Assembly: GCA_022457155.1 (NCBI GenBank)
Contig: JAJGOT010000155.1
Coordinates: 500,001-564,000 of the forward strand
DNA: 64,000 nt
DNA from: Cladopsammia gracilis
Lineage: Eukaryota > Cnidaria > Anthozoa > Scleractinia > Dendrophylliidae
Direction: 5' to 3'
Position 1 is the stretch's first letter. The number at the start of each line of letters is the position of its first letter. Below the pieces are notes generated by a model. The model worked only from the letters and a program-made list of their open reading frames with translations, was not told the origin of the DNA and made no database searches. Shown one piece after another: positions 1-8,523 of this stretch. A program made the translations under genes and the position numbers.

Positions 1-452
1 ATGAATTTCCAATCAATTTGAGTTTCAATACCACAACGTTTAGAGTCACGGTTAGTCTGGAAGAAAATTATCAACTGGATTTCACCCAAAGTAATTTTCA
101 CGACCTCCTTGGCTTTGACAAAATAATTCTGAAGGACAAAATAAATGTTGGCCCCAGAGTTCCAAATTTTAGTCAAGATACTGATATGTTGAACGTTCAT
201 TGTGATTTGACAAATGATTCACTTGTGGATGGTCAAAATACTTATATCATTTATTCCTTTTCAACATCATTCTTTTCTGCGACCATCATTTTTATTTTTA
301 CTCTTGAACCAATGAGAGTAACATATAATCCTGTGAATAAAAACACAATAAGCAGTATTCAAATCTATATCACTGATGGAAAAAGAAGGCTTATCAACCT
401 GAATGGAGCTGATACGGCCATCTCGTTAATATTAAAAAAAGTAACAAAATGA
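1..452 (+). CDS. Maverick/adintovirus penton-like (minor capsid) protein, C-terminal part
   Basis: The frame is open to the left edge with no ATG inside the window, so only the C-terminal part (about 150 residues) is visible. Readable features are a short aromatic/acidic stretch ending in DLLGF, a VHCDL motif, an EPMRV segment, and a C-terminal IYITDGKRRLINLNG block followed by a hydrophobic strand. This spacing is what I associate with the penton or minor-capsid-like protein of Polinton/adintovirus elements, and the next genes are clear Polinton structural genes. It ends 6 bases before the next ATG, so it is tightly packed with it. No internal break is visible. Family assignment is by memory of pattern; a fibre or other virion protein is the main alternative. 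Confidence 0.55.
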   Translation, partial: EFPINLSFNTTTFRVTVSLEENYQLDFTQSNFHDLLGFDKIILKDKINVGPRVPNFSQDTDMLNVHCDLTNDSLVDGQNTYIIYSFSTSFFSATIIFIFTLEPMRVTYNPVNKNTISSIQIYITDGKRRLINLNGADTAISLILKKVTK

Positions 453-458
453 ATTAAA

Positions 459-884
459 ATGATGTCATATGAATTTTCTCGTTATTATAACCCTAAATTA
501 GGAAGGTTTGTTTTTAAACACAAAGGAACAGGTGTCATTGTGGATAATATTTTTAAACCAATGAGGGCTGTAGCATCAGCAGTTTTCAAAAAATTCGCGA
601 AACTTGTTGCGAAAAAAGCACTGGAAGCAGGCATTTCTCACACTGGAGAAAAACTCGGTAAAAAAATATTTGAAAAATCTGGTGATTTGATCATGAAAAA
701 ACTGGCTAATATGAGAAAGGGAAAACAGCCCAGTGGGAGACCGCCTGGCGGCAAACAACCAACACAACCACGATCACGGTCAACCCCTGCGTCACGCGCC
801 AACGCGTCAAAAAAAGAAGAGAGTGCTGATGACATATTGAACAGATTAATATCTGGGCAAGGAATAAAAAAAAAAATAAAATAA
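459..884 (+). CDS. Basic Maverick/adintovirus virion protein (core or pX-like)
   Basis: A 141-residue, very basic protein. The N-terminus (about 1-30) has FSRYYNPKLGRFVFK. An amphipathic Lys/Ala-rich helix region (about 40-85) includes AGISHTGEKLGKKIF. A Pro/Ser/Arg-rich disordered segment (about 90-125) follows, then a short acidic DDILNRL helix and a poly-Lys tail. It sits between the penton-like and major capsid genes with gaps of only 6 bases on each side, as expected for a compact virus-like operon order. A DNA-condensing or capsid-lining role is an inference from charge and position. The ORF appears intact. Confidence 0.45.
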   Translation: MMSYEFSRYYNPKLGRFVFKHKGTGVIVDNIFKPMRAVASAVFKKFAKLVAKKALEAGISHTGEKLGKKIFEKSGDLIMKKLANMRKGKQPSGRPPGGKQPTQPRSRSTPASRANASKKEESADDILNRLISGQGIKKKIK

Positions 885-890
885 TATAAA

Positions 891-1870
891 ATGGCTTTTC
901 GATCGAACGAATATTTACAAAGAAATGAATTAGTGCGCTTCCAGCCGGATAGTGTAATCAGAGCTCCAGATAATGGACAACCTCAAACTAAACCCGGTTA
1001 TAAATTCACAATTAATGACAGATCAGCGTTTTACGATTGGTATAATGCTTATTTTGAAGTACAATTTCAACTTCAGAAGTTAAACGACGGTGCTGGATAT
1101 GCGGCAGCTGATAGAATAACCGTTATAAACGGTTCTCATTCATTAATTACCACATGAAGACTTTTCATTTTTTGAAGAACTTGAAGATAAGATGCTTGTA
1201 CCCATGCAGCTGCAATTCGAAATTAATCCTCAAGAGGATGGTGAATTAATTCACATGGCTAATGGTAGTGATGCTGGAAGAGTTGTTGTTAATAGGTTTT
1301 TTCTTTGGGTTCCCAGATTAACGCCCAAAGATTCTCTTTATGACAAATTTGTCAGTTCATTCCTGAAAGAAACACAATGGAAATATCTAAGGGAAACGTA
1401 TGCAGAATCAGCTCCTGCACAATCATCAGGATTTTTCCAAATATCCAGCAGTATTGATAATGTTCAGCATATTTTTTGTTTATCTAAGAAGAGCCAACCC
1501 GCCCAATGGTGACGTTGCAGAAGATAGCCCTTGTTTAATGGACACATTCAAACTAAATGCAGCAGATAATAACTCATCCTTGTTGAACTGCCGATTAGAG
1601 TATGGAAATGGAGTGTTTTATCCCGAACCAGATTATGACAGTGAATCAAAAGTAAGAATATTTAATGATGTAATGCCTTATGCAATGAGGAAAAATGGGA
1701 CGCAATTGAATTTAGGTAATTATAAGTCTCTTTATCCGCTAATTTATTTCGATTTATCTTATCAAGCTGAAAAAGTAACGAGAGATCTCAAACAACTGAT
1801 ATTCAGATATACTTTGAACCAAAATGCAACTGCAAATTTTAATGTACATGCGGTAGTTCTCTGTGATTAA
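891..1870 (+). pseudogene. Maverick/adintovirus major capsid protein (hexon-like), broken
   Basis: Three colinear reading frames belong to one capsid gene. 891-1157 carries the N-terminal part (FTINDRSAFYDWYNAYFEV). 1160-1512 carries the middle (VNRFFLWVPRLTPKDSLYDK). 1525-1870 carries the C-terminal jelly-roll part (FYPEPDYDSESKVRIFNDV and SLYPLIYFDLSYQAEKV). The first part stops after about 88 residues and the next begins at a position that lies far downstream in related capsids, so an internal deletion is likely at about 1150-1165. A second frameshift lies between about 1440 and 1520, where two frames overlap. The gene cannot make a full capsid protein. The double-jelly-roll assignment rests on the YFDL-type C-terminus and the virion gene context. 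Confidence 0.7.
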
Positions 1871-1967
1871 ACGGTGAAAATTGATAAAATTGGAAATGAA
1901 TTGGTCATTGTGTAAATCGCGTAATCGCGTAATATAATTTAAAAAAATGATATGTTGTCATTAAAAA

Positions 1968-2787
1968 ATGACAACGTACCATCCATTCAAAGTAAGTTTA
2001 TCTGAAGGGCAAAAACAAAAACTCGCAAAAGCATATAAAACAAACAGCCCTTTAACAATAACATTAAGTAAAAATCAAACAAGTGGAAATGATGAATTAC
2101 TGTTAACAGCCAATCAAACTAATAGAATCAACAAAGCGAAATCTCTTGGAAATGGAGCAGAAATAAAAATATCAAAAACACAAATTAGAAAAGTAATGAC
2201 GCAGGGCGGAAGTTTATTTTCTGCCATTGTTCCATTAGCGCGTTCATTAGCACCAACCCTGGCTAAAACACTTGGATTATCAGCTCTTGCTGGGTTAGCG
2301 AGTGAAGGAGCAAGTCAGTTAGTTAAAAAGATAAGCGGAAAGGGTCAAACCGGTGGTTTCCTCATCCCACAAGATAAGATTCAAAAACTGATTTACAATA
2401 AACATTTGCTCTCAAATAAACAGAAACAAGAAATTTTGTATGCCCTTCAATCAGGAGGTAGAGTAGTGATAATGCCGACACAAAAACAATCTGTTGGAGC
2501 ATTGGGTACTTTATTAGCAAGTATTGGTATTCCGCTGGCTATTGAAGCCTTCAAAAAAATGACTGGAAACGGAGCACCGCGCGTTGGTCGACCAAAAGGA
2601 AAACGCGCGCCAAGATTGGGAATGTACCCTTATCAACCGGCGTTTGGGCCGCCGCCCCCATTTTTTGGAACATGGGCACAGCAAGGAAGAGGTCGCGGTC
2701 AAAAAAAAATCAAAGAAAGGAGAGGGTCTTCTGTTAGGGCCAAACAGCCCATTTAACAGCATTCCACTAGTAGGGGCAATATTATGA
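1968..2787 (+). pseudogene. Maverick/adintovirus pVI-like membrane-active protein, late frameshift
   Basis: The main frame (1968-2756) has an N-terminal Lys/Ser/Thr-rich domain with SKTQIRKVMTQGGSLF, then a hydrophobic amphipathic stretch (about residues 85-115, AIVPLARSLAPTLAKTLG), a second hydrophobic segment (about 175-195) and a basic Pro/Gly-rich tail. Around the A-run at 2701-2709 the frame shifts. The other frame (open to 2787) ends in SPFNSIPLVGAIL, which reads like the natural C-terminus of this family and overlaps the protease start by the four bases ATGA at 2784-2787. A lytic, endosome-escape-like role analogous to adenovirus pVI is an inference from the amphipathic helix and gene order. 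Confidence 0.6.
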
Positions 2788-3233
2788 AACCTAAATTCAT
2801 AAACAAACCGCTGAGTAATATTGATTTAATGAACTGGATAAAATATCTTAGAATTCCAGATGTCAAAGGGGTATATTCAAGGCATGAAGTTATGCCCAAA
2901 AAAGACAGTCCATGCATTATAAATCTTGATTCGCTTAAAAATGCAAGAACCCATTGGGTCTGTTGCGTTCCATCGCATGATAATATTAATAAGTTTATAT
3001 GGTATTTCGATAGGTTTGGGATGGGTTATCCTATAGAATTTACAAGTGATGGGAAACAAATAATTTACAACACAACTCAATATCAAAACATAAAAAGTGT
3101 CCTTTGCGGTTATTATTGGCTTTATTTCCTTCATCAATGGGCAATGAAAAAAGATTATTATGATATCTTGAAGACCCTAAGTTTAACAGATACAATGTTC
3201 AATGAGAAATTCATAAAAGAATATTTCAACTAA
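2784..3233 (+). CDS. Adenain-like cysteine protease of the Maverick element (PRO)
   Basis: A 149-residue protein of usual length for Maverick PRO. The catalytic residues of the adenovirus-type C5 protease are in order: His57 in ARTHWVCC, Asp76 in WYFDRFGMGYP, Gln99 or Gln101 in TTQYQ, and Cys108 in SVLCGYYWL. The start overlaps the last codon and stop of the upstream frame (ATGA), consistent with coupled expression in the ancestral element. The role is maturation of virion proteins. No stop or frameshift is visible, so this is the best-preserved gene of the fossil. In a host genome it may still simply be too young to have decayed. Confidence 0.8.
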   Translation: MKPKFINKPLSNIDLMNWIKYLRIPDVKGVYSRHEVMPKKDSPCIINLDSLKNARTHWVCCVPSHDNINKFIWYFDRFGMGYPIEFTSDGKQIIYNTTQYQNIKSVLCGYYWLYFLHQWAMKKDYYDILKTLSLTDTMFNEKFIKEYFN

Positions 3234-3235
3234 AA

Positions 3236-3385
3236 ATGGAAACATATTGTATTAAAGAAAAACAAAAAACTGGCTGCGTTGAGCCATCCGGTTATATGAC
3301 AGCCAAAAATGAAAAACCCATGTGGTTTTGTCATTGCGCTTCATGCGGCATTAAAAAGACAAGATTCGTTAAGCGGTTAAACTAG
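3236..3385 (+). CDS. Tiny zinc-ribbon-like protein (DUF5679-like) of the Maverick element
   Basis: A 49-residue ORF that starts two bases after the protease stop codon and is too short for routine ORF calling. Cysteines are at positions 5, 14, 32, 34 and 37 with His33; the C-terminal block FCHCASCGIKKTRF looks like one half of a zinc ribbon, and a KNEKP segment precedes it. The layout resembles the small Cys-rich DUF5679-type proteins of large DNA viruses and Polintons, but one expected Cys of the N-terminal pair seems to be missing (CIKEK). Function unknown; nucleic-acid binding is a guess. Confidence 0.5.
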   Translation: METYCIKEKQKTGCVEPSGYMTAKNEKPMWFCHCASCGIKKTRFVKRLN

Positions 3386-3958
3386 TTCAGCTCTCACAAG
3401 GTGGGGGCTTTTTCGATATAGCCGATAGTCATTCACTCGGCGAAATGGCTTTAAAAGGTGGTGTTAAAGGATTATATAATCTTGGCCGCATTGGATTAAG
3501 TAAAGCGGTTAAATTAGATTTTGCCAAACAAAAGATTAAAAGTGCTGTCAGTAAATATCTCGATCAAGGTTTGGATGCATTTACTAAAGACATTTCAAAG
3601 AAATTAGATCCCTTATATCTGGGCGTGGCATTGACATTGATGCCCATGCTTTAATAGGTAAATTTCCGAAGCCGAAAAAAGGCTTCACCCTTCCAGGGCA
3701 TCATTATACAACACCATATAACCCGCTCCACGAACAACTTAGGTTCGATCCGGACACTGGGGAAATGTAAGAAATTTATCAACAGCCTACAGATAAAACA
3801 GATGCAGTTGCTATGCAACATGACGTTGATTATTCAGTCTGCGCAAACAAAACAGACCCATGTAAATGGTAAATGTAAAAATAACGCCGATAGAAAAATG
3901 GTTACCGCGTTGGATGTGATTCCATGGAAACAGAGACAGTGGGGTCATTCATTAGCTT
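3386..3958 (+). pseudogene. Maverick protein with phospholipase-A2-like (parvovirus VP1-type) domain, broken
   Basis: A continuous stretch of coding resemblance broken by stops. First comes a segment with LGEMALKGGVKGLYNLG and KLDPLYLGVALTL (about 3400-3654). Then a PLA2-like domain has a calcium-loop-like LPGHHYTTPYNPL (about 3690-3730) and the catalytic His-Asp motif in AVAMQHDVDYSVC (about 3805-3845). An in-frame TAA (about 3768) and a frame change (about 3865-3875) lead to DRKMVTALDVIPW. Such PLA2-like domains occur in parvovirus VP1 and in some Polinton virion proteins, where they act in membrane breach. The reading runs directly towards the integrase region, suggesting one long ancestral ORF. 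Confidence 0.6.
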
Positions 3959-3959
3959 G

Positions 3960-4757
3960 AAATATGATCAATACGAAATAGAAACTTGGACTCGGGGTTT
4001 CAAAAAACGAGAAAAGGTTTTGAGTACTGATTGGGCCCGAAACGTAGGTGAAGAATTGCATAAACCAATCAGACGGCGCTTTCCAAAGAGGAGAGATGGG
4101 GAAATTTTCGAAGTGGAACAAGGGATTTAAATATCTTTCAACGGTCATCGATGTTTTCTCAAAATATGGCTGGATTCGGCCATTAAAAGACAAACGAGGA
4201 CAGTCCGTTGCAAAAGCTTTCAAATCAATATTTAACACGAAGTGACAACCAGAAATGATTTCGGTGGATAACGGCCGGGAATTTTATAACGAAATTGTGA
4301 AAAATCTCCTGAAGAAGCATGGTATAACTTTCTATTCCACTCAAAACGAGGAGAAAAGTTCAGTTGTCGAACGCTGGAACAAGACAATGAAGGAGAAACT
4401 CTGGAAGCTTTTTTCAGCTAATAATAACACAGTGTATTTCGACAAACTAGACAGGTTAGTCTATGAATATAATCACGCTTATCATTCTAGCATTGTGATG
4501 AGCCCCGCAGAGGCAAGTCAGCAGAAGAATCAAACCAAGGTTTTCGCTATTTTATATGGAGATTTAATTTATTCTAAACACATCCCGGGAAAATTTAAAA
4601 TCGGCGACAAAGTTCGTATTTCAAAATATAAACGAAAGATATTCGATAAAGGTTTTACACCGAACTGGACAGAGGAAATAGTTGTTATTGACGAAATATT
4701 AAACACAAATCCATACCCCTTATTCGATGTTTTGGGAGATAATACGCGCGGATATTT
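3960..4757 (+). pseudogene. Maverick integrase (rve, retroviral type), broken
   Basis: Frames 3924-4130, 4048-4245 and 4255-4757 together give an rve-type integrase. They show a basic ELHKPIRRRFPKRR lead-in, VIDVFSKYGWIRPLKDK, ISVDNGREFYNEIV (second catalytic Asp), SSVVERWNKTMKEKLW (catalytic Glu), and a C-terminal SH3/chromo-like domain (FKIGDKVRISKYK and KGFTPNWTEE). At about 4095-4105 the sequence jumps from the basic lead-in into FSKWNKG; the segment that should hold the first catalytic Asp is missing and the frame changes. Two more stops sit at about 4243-4254. Homology ends abruptly near 4757, where an unrelated C/G-rich sequence begins. The enzyme is dead. Confidence 0.75.
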
Positions 4758-5135
4758 TACGAGTTGCGTAGTATTTTTCCGAGCACCCCCCCCCCCCCCC
4801 CGGGGGGCGAGGAAAAATGCGAGCAATGAGTAATTTTTCTGTTATCAATCATCTATTTTTTTTTTCAGCTAGAGAACGGAAAGCGGCAATTTTCTCATTC
4901 TTCGTATGGCGCGCGTGAGTGACGTGAGCAAACAAAAAGCCAGTAAAATGCATTTTATTTGACAAATTACATGTTTTTGACACACGGCGATTAAAAATAG
5001 CTTTGCGTCGTGTGAGATTTTTTATTCATTAATTTTTACAAAGACTGAAATAAGTTTTCAAAAAAACTCTGTAAATAGTTCTAGCGGCCGTGAAAGTTAT
5101 GTTTTAAATCGGCTAAACAACACTACAAAGTTTCT
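4758..5135. other. Junction without genes; C-homopolymer next to G run
   Basis: The integrase homology stops and about 18 C residues followed by six G residues occupy about 4784-4807, flanked by loosely self-complementary TTTTTCC and GGAAAAA. The rest (to 5135) is AT-rich and shows no gene I recognise. The homopolymer could form an i-motif or G-quadruplex on the other strand and is a likely place for assembly error. Confidence 0.6.
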
Positions 5136-5845
5136 TTAAAGTTCATCGTCACTATCAGAAAGAGGCAAGATTCTCCTAATTTTTTTTCTCTGAAATAAGC
5201 TGAATTGCTCGCCAGTTTCGAAGCCATGTGCATCGACGGCAAAGGTGAACTGACAATTGTTGAAGACTGCTCAAGTGAACATATTTTTGGCTTCATCATC
5301 GTGCTGGCCATTTGAAGCAATCTGAGGCTTCAGGATGTTGCTTTCAACTAAAGACTTGCTTGTTTTGGAATCTTCAATGTAGTTGCTGAGTTTTGCTGAC
5401 ATGTCCTTTTGCTGCTCTGTGGAAGTGCTGGAATAGCTGTCTAAGGACTTCAGATTTCTTTGCCCAGCAAGTGCAATGATGTTTAAAGGCTCGACGTTCT
5501 CTTTCCGAAGAGTTGAGATCATAGTTCTTCGTACGGAGTGGTTGGTGTGTCGTCCGGTCAATCCTGCGGCCTCGCTCATAGACTTCATATATGAACCAAG
5601 CGAGTTCTTGCCAAGTGGCTGTTTCTTGTACCAGATCGTAGAAGCAGGCTTAGTAATGGCTGCCAGTTAAAAGGGGGACTGCGGGTTTTGCTTCCACGCT
5701 CGGTAATCCACTCAACGTACTCTTTTCCGTGGGGACCGTTTTCTCGTTTAATCTTAAAGTCGCCAAACTTAACTCGGTGGTGTTCATCACAATCCCGCCA
5801 GCCAAAGAACATAGTGTTATTAAACCAGATTCTGACAAATTTAAT
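5136..5845 (-). pseudogene. Crypton-type tyrosine recombinase (DUF3504/KIAA1958-like) remnant
   Basis: Read on the minus strand, 5845-5660 encodes a block with FNNTMFFGWRDCDEHHRV and YVEWITERGSKTR. A frame change or deletion near 5640-5660 leads into KNSLGSYMKSMSEAAGLTG, then RHTNHSVRRTM (the H-x-x-R box), LAGQRNLKSLDSYSS (the catalytic Tyr region) and a C-terminal tail ending in LPLSDSDDEL with a stop at 5136-5138. An in-frame TGA interrupts the tail at about 5279. The order and motifs match the YR domain of Crypton-derived proteins common in anthozoan genomes. The N-terminal part is missing. Inactive copy. Confidence 0.65.
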
Positions 5846-5887
5846 AGTTGGATACCGTAGAGTTATGCGGAAAAGCTATCTTAATTA

Positions 5888-6041
5888 TTCTCGATTCTAA
5901 AAAGTTGGATCACGCGTGATCACGTTTTTTGAAATCATAGTCTGGCAAACAACGAAACCTTCTTGAATTAGCATTTAAATTAATCTCGATTCTGAATAAA
6001 TTAGATCACGCGTGATCACGTTTTTGAAATCATAGTCTGAC
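5888..6041. repeat. Direct duplication carrying a perfect 14-bp palindrome
   Basis: Two copies of about 57 bp (5888-5944 and 5983-6039) share CTCGATTCT, the palindrome GATCACGCGTGATC (5908-5921 and 6004-6017) and then CACGTTTTT-GAAATCATAGTCTG. The copies sit between the Crypton remnant and the Penelope element. Possibly transposon subterminal repeats or protein-binding sites. Confidence 0.8.
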
Positions 6042-6059
6042 GCGCTAATGACAAAGGCA

Positions 6060-6215
6060 ACTCAAATGCGAAAAATGAACGTCATAAGAAGCAAGAAACA
6101 TGAAATTTATTCTGAGACAATTAACAAGATTGCCTTGAACGCCAACGATGATAAACGCTTATCTGTGACGATGGATTTAACACATTAGCTTGCTGGCATT
6201 GGGGCTTGAAAAAAG
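6060..6215 (+). pseudogene. Short unidentified coding remnant
   Basis: One frame gives MRKMNVIRSKKHEIYSETIN and continues to ALNANDDKRLSV, then a second frame continues DGFNTLACWHW. The composition looks like the C-terminal end of a mobile-element protein that I cannot name. It is frameshifted and isolated between a Crypton remnant and a Penelope element. Confidence 0.3.
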
Positions 6216-6307
6216 AAGGAAAAGGACACGTCAAAAATAGACGTATTAACAACGTGGTTAGGTAAACGATTTTTCGTTTGTCTCACGATGGAGTCACTTT
6301 AAGATGT

Positions 6308-6357
6308 TGATCGCGACGTTTCGACTGCTATTACTGCTAGTCTTCATCAGGCGATGA
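6308..6357 (-). ncRNA. Hammerhead ribozyme of the small, stem-III-less Penelope type
   Basis: Minus strand: TCATCGC, then core CTGATGA, stem II arms GACT/AGTC around an AT-rich loop, core GAAA, then CGTC and GCGATCA. TCATCGC pairs with GCGATCA through five continuous base pairs plus one, forming stem I. Stem III is reduced to the self-complementary ACGT with no loop, which matches the small hammerhead variants of Penelope elements reported to cleave as dimers. The predicted cleavage is after the C of CGTC. There is one extra A between the core CTGATGA and stem II. Cleavage not tested. Confidence 0.75.
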
Positions 6358-6378
6358 GGTCGATTGGTTACGTGTCGC

Positions 6379-8150
6379 TTATGTAGCACGTTGGCTTGTT
6401 GCTATTGGTGCATTTCGATCCTCATTATTATTCCGAAAAGATGTTGTTCCCTCTCCGGTCCGATTTGATATCGGTCGGCTGTTATGCTTCTTGATTGTAG
6501 GCATCCACGCTTCGGGAATTTCAATTCCACTTTCTCTGTTGATGTTATTAGGATGAAGTCTTATGAGGATGGCCTCTTTAACTCTACGGGTGTACCAGTG
6601 TGGGTCACGGTCAATAAACTTAACCTCGTCCCAAATAGGAAAATGCCCGGTCTTGTTAGCGTGTTCTGAAACCGCGGAGGTTTGAGTACGAGCAAGCCGT
6701 ATGTCTCTATCGTGTTCTTTTATCCTTTCATGCATAGACCTCCCTGTTTCTCCGATATACACTTTGCCGCATTCGCAAGGAATCTTGTAGACAACACCGT
6801 CCTGTTTATTAGAGTCGAGGACGTCCTTAGGTCGTACTAAGTGTGACCTGAGAGTTGTGTCAGATTTGAAAACAGTGCGTACGCCTTGTTGTTGTAGGCA
6901 GCGTCGAAGAACCTCTGATACACCTTTGATATAGGGCAATACTGCAGTAGATTTAAAATCCTGCGTGGATTCCTTCTTTGTAGTTGGTCCTTTCGTTTTT
7001 GTGATTTTTTGTACAAACGAGGAAGGATATCCGTTAGAAACAAGAACCGACGACAAATGTTTCTTTTCATTGGAGATAACTGATGGTCTAGTAATGAGGT
7101 GTTTGGCTCGGTCATACAGACATTTCACAATACCACGCTTAACTGACTGCGGATGGTGTGAATCATAGGCCAGGTATTGATCAGTATGAGTAGGTTTCCT
7201 ATATACACTGGTAGTGAGAAGGCCGTTTGAGTCCCTTGTAACTGATGTGTCCAGGAAAGGGATAGTGTTGTCTTTCTCTGTTTCCATGGTAAAACGAATG
7301 GTAGGCTGTTGGTTGTTGAGATGTTGCAAGAAACCGTCGACATTGCTTTGATCTAATATGGTAAATGTGTCATCTACATATCGCTTCCAGATCTTAGGTT
7401 TATATGGCGAAGTTGCTATTGCCTGTTCTTCAAATTCTTCCACGTAGATGTTTGCTATAACCGCGGAGACTGGACTCCCCATGGCTGCTCCGTCTTTTTG
7501 TTCGTAAATCGATCCATCGTACTGGAAATACGTAGATCTCAAAACGAAATTCAAGAGGTCGGCAATCTGTGTTGGTGTTAGCGTTGTGCGATCAGCAAGG
7601 CCGGGATCATTCTCTAGTTTAGTTTTTTTTAGTTTGTACGGCACCTTCTATCGGCACATTGGTAAAGAGTGATTCTACGTCAAAAGATACCATGACTTCG
7701 TTGTCCTGTATTTTTTCACGGCTAATGGTGGACACGAAATGAGTAGAGTTGGCAACTGCATAGTCTGATTTACCTGTCAGTGGGGACAGGATATCTGCTA
7801 AGTAAGCAGACAAATCATAAGCGAAAGTATTGACGCATGATACAATAGGTCTTAAAGGTATGTTGGTCTTGTGTATCTTAGGTAAGCCGTATATTCTAGG
7901 TGGTTATTTGTGTCTAGGTCTGATCTTGTTATAGACAGTTTCTGATATATGTCCACCTCGTTTCAAATTAAGGAGCTTGTCAGTTAGTTTACGGCTCAGA
8001 CGCTCGGTTGGGTCTTTATTAAGGAGCTGATATGGACCTGTCTCAATCAGTGTTTTCATTTTGTCATGGTAGGTGTCAGTGTTTAGGACTACGCTAGCAC
8101 GACCTTTGTCTGCTGGTAGAATCATAATAGAGTCGTCTTGTTTTAAGTTC
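6379..8150 (-). pseudogene. Penelope RT plus GIY-YIG endonuclease, 5'-truncated
   Basis: Reading downstream on the minus strand: MILPADKGRASVVL (RT entry, 8125), a TAA at 7901-7903 just before PPRIYGLPKIHK, then VMVSFDVESLFTNVPIEGAV (RT motif A, about 7670). An A-run near 7622-7629 shifts the frame. The 7644-6379 ORF follows: GAAMGSPVSAVIANIYVEEF, YVDD at residues 89-92 (catalytic Asp pair), then a linker and a GIY-YIG domain (VVYKIPCECGKVYIGETGR, residues 284-302, HERIKEH, and Glu357 in RRVKEAILIR). Domain order RT then GIY-YIG is diagnostic for Penelope-like elements. With one nonsense codon, one frameshift and a missing 5' end, it is not autonomous. Confidence 0.85.
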
Positions 8151-8473
8151 TTAAGGGCATCAAACTCAAACCTCCGCGGTTTCAGAACACGCTAACAAGA
8201 CCGGGCATTTTCCTATTTGGGACGAGGTTAAACTGGTACACCCGTAGAGTTAAAGAGGCCATCCACATAAGACTTCATCCTAATAACATCAACAGAGATA
8301 GTGGAATTGAAATTCCCGAAGCGTGGATGCCTACAATCAAGAAGCATAACAGCCGACCGATATCAAATCGGACCGGAGAGGGAACAACATCTTTTCGGAA
8401 TAATAATGAGGATCGAAATGCACCAATAGCAACAAGCCAACGTGCTACATAAGCGACACGTAACCAATCGACC

Positions 8474-8523
8474 TCATCGCCTGATGAAGACTAGCAGTAA
8501 TAGCAGTCGAAACGTCGTGATCA
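8474..8523 (+). ncRNA. Second hammerhead ribozyme copy, opposite strand
   Basis: Same 50-nt motif as the minus-strand copy at 6308-6357, in the inverted arm. It differs at one base in stem I (GTGATCA instead of GCGATCA), which turns one G-C pair into a G-U wobble. The cores CTGATGA and GAAA, stem II and the ACGT linker are identical. Because it lies in the inverted arm, transcripts from either strand of this locus would carry a hammerhead. Confidence 0.72.

Noticed and set aside
576..835. Minus-strand ORFs across the Maverick basic gene
   Set aside because: Shadows of the plus-strand gene; no domain and no start context.
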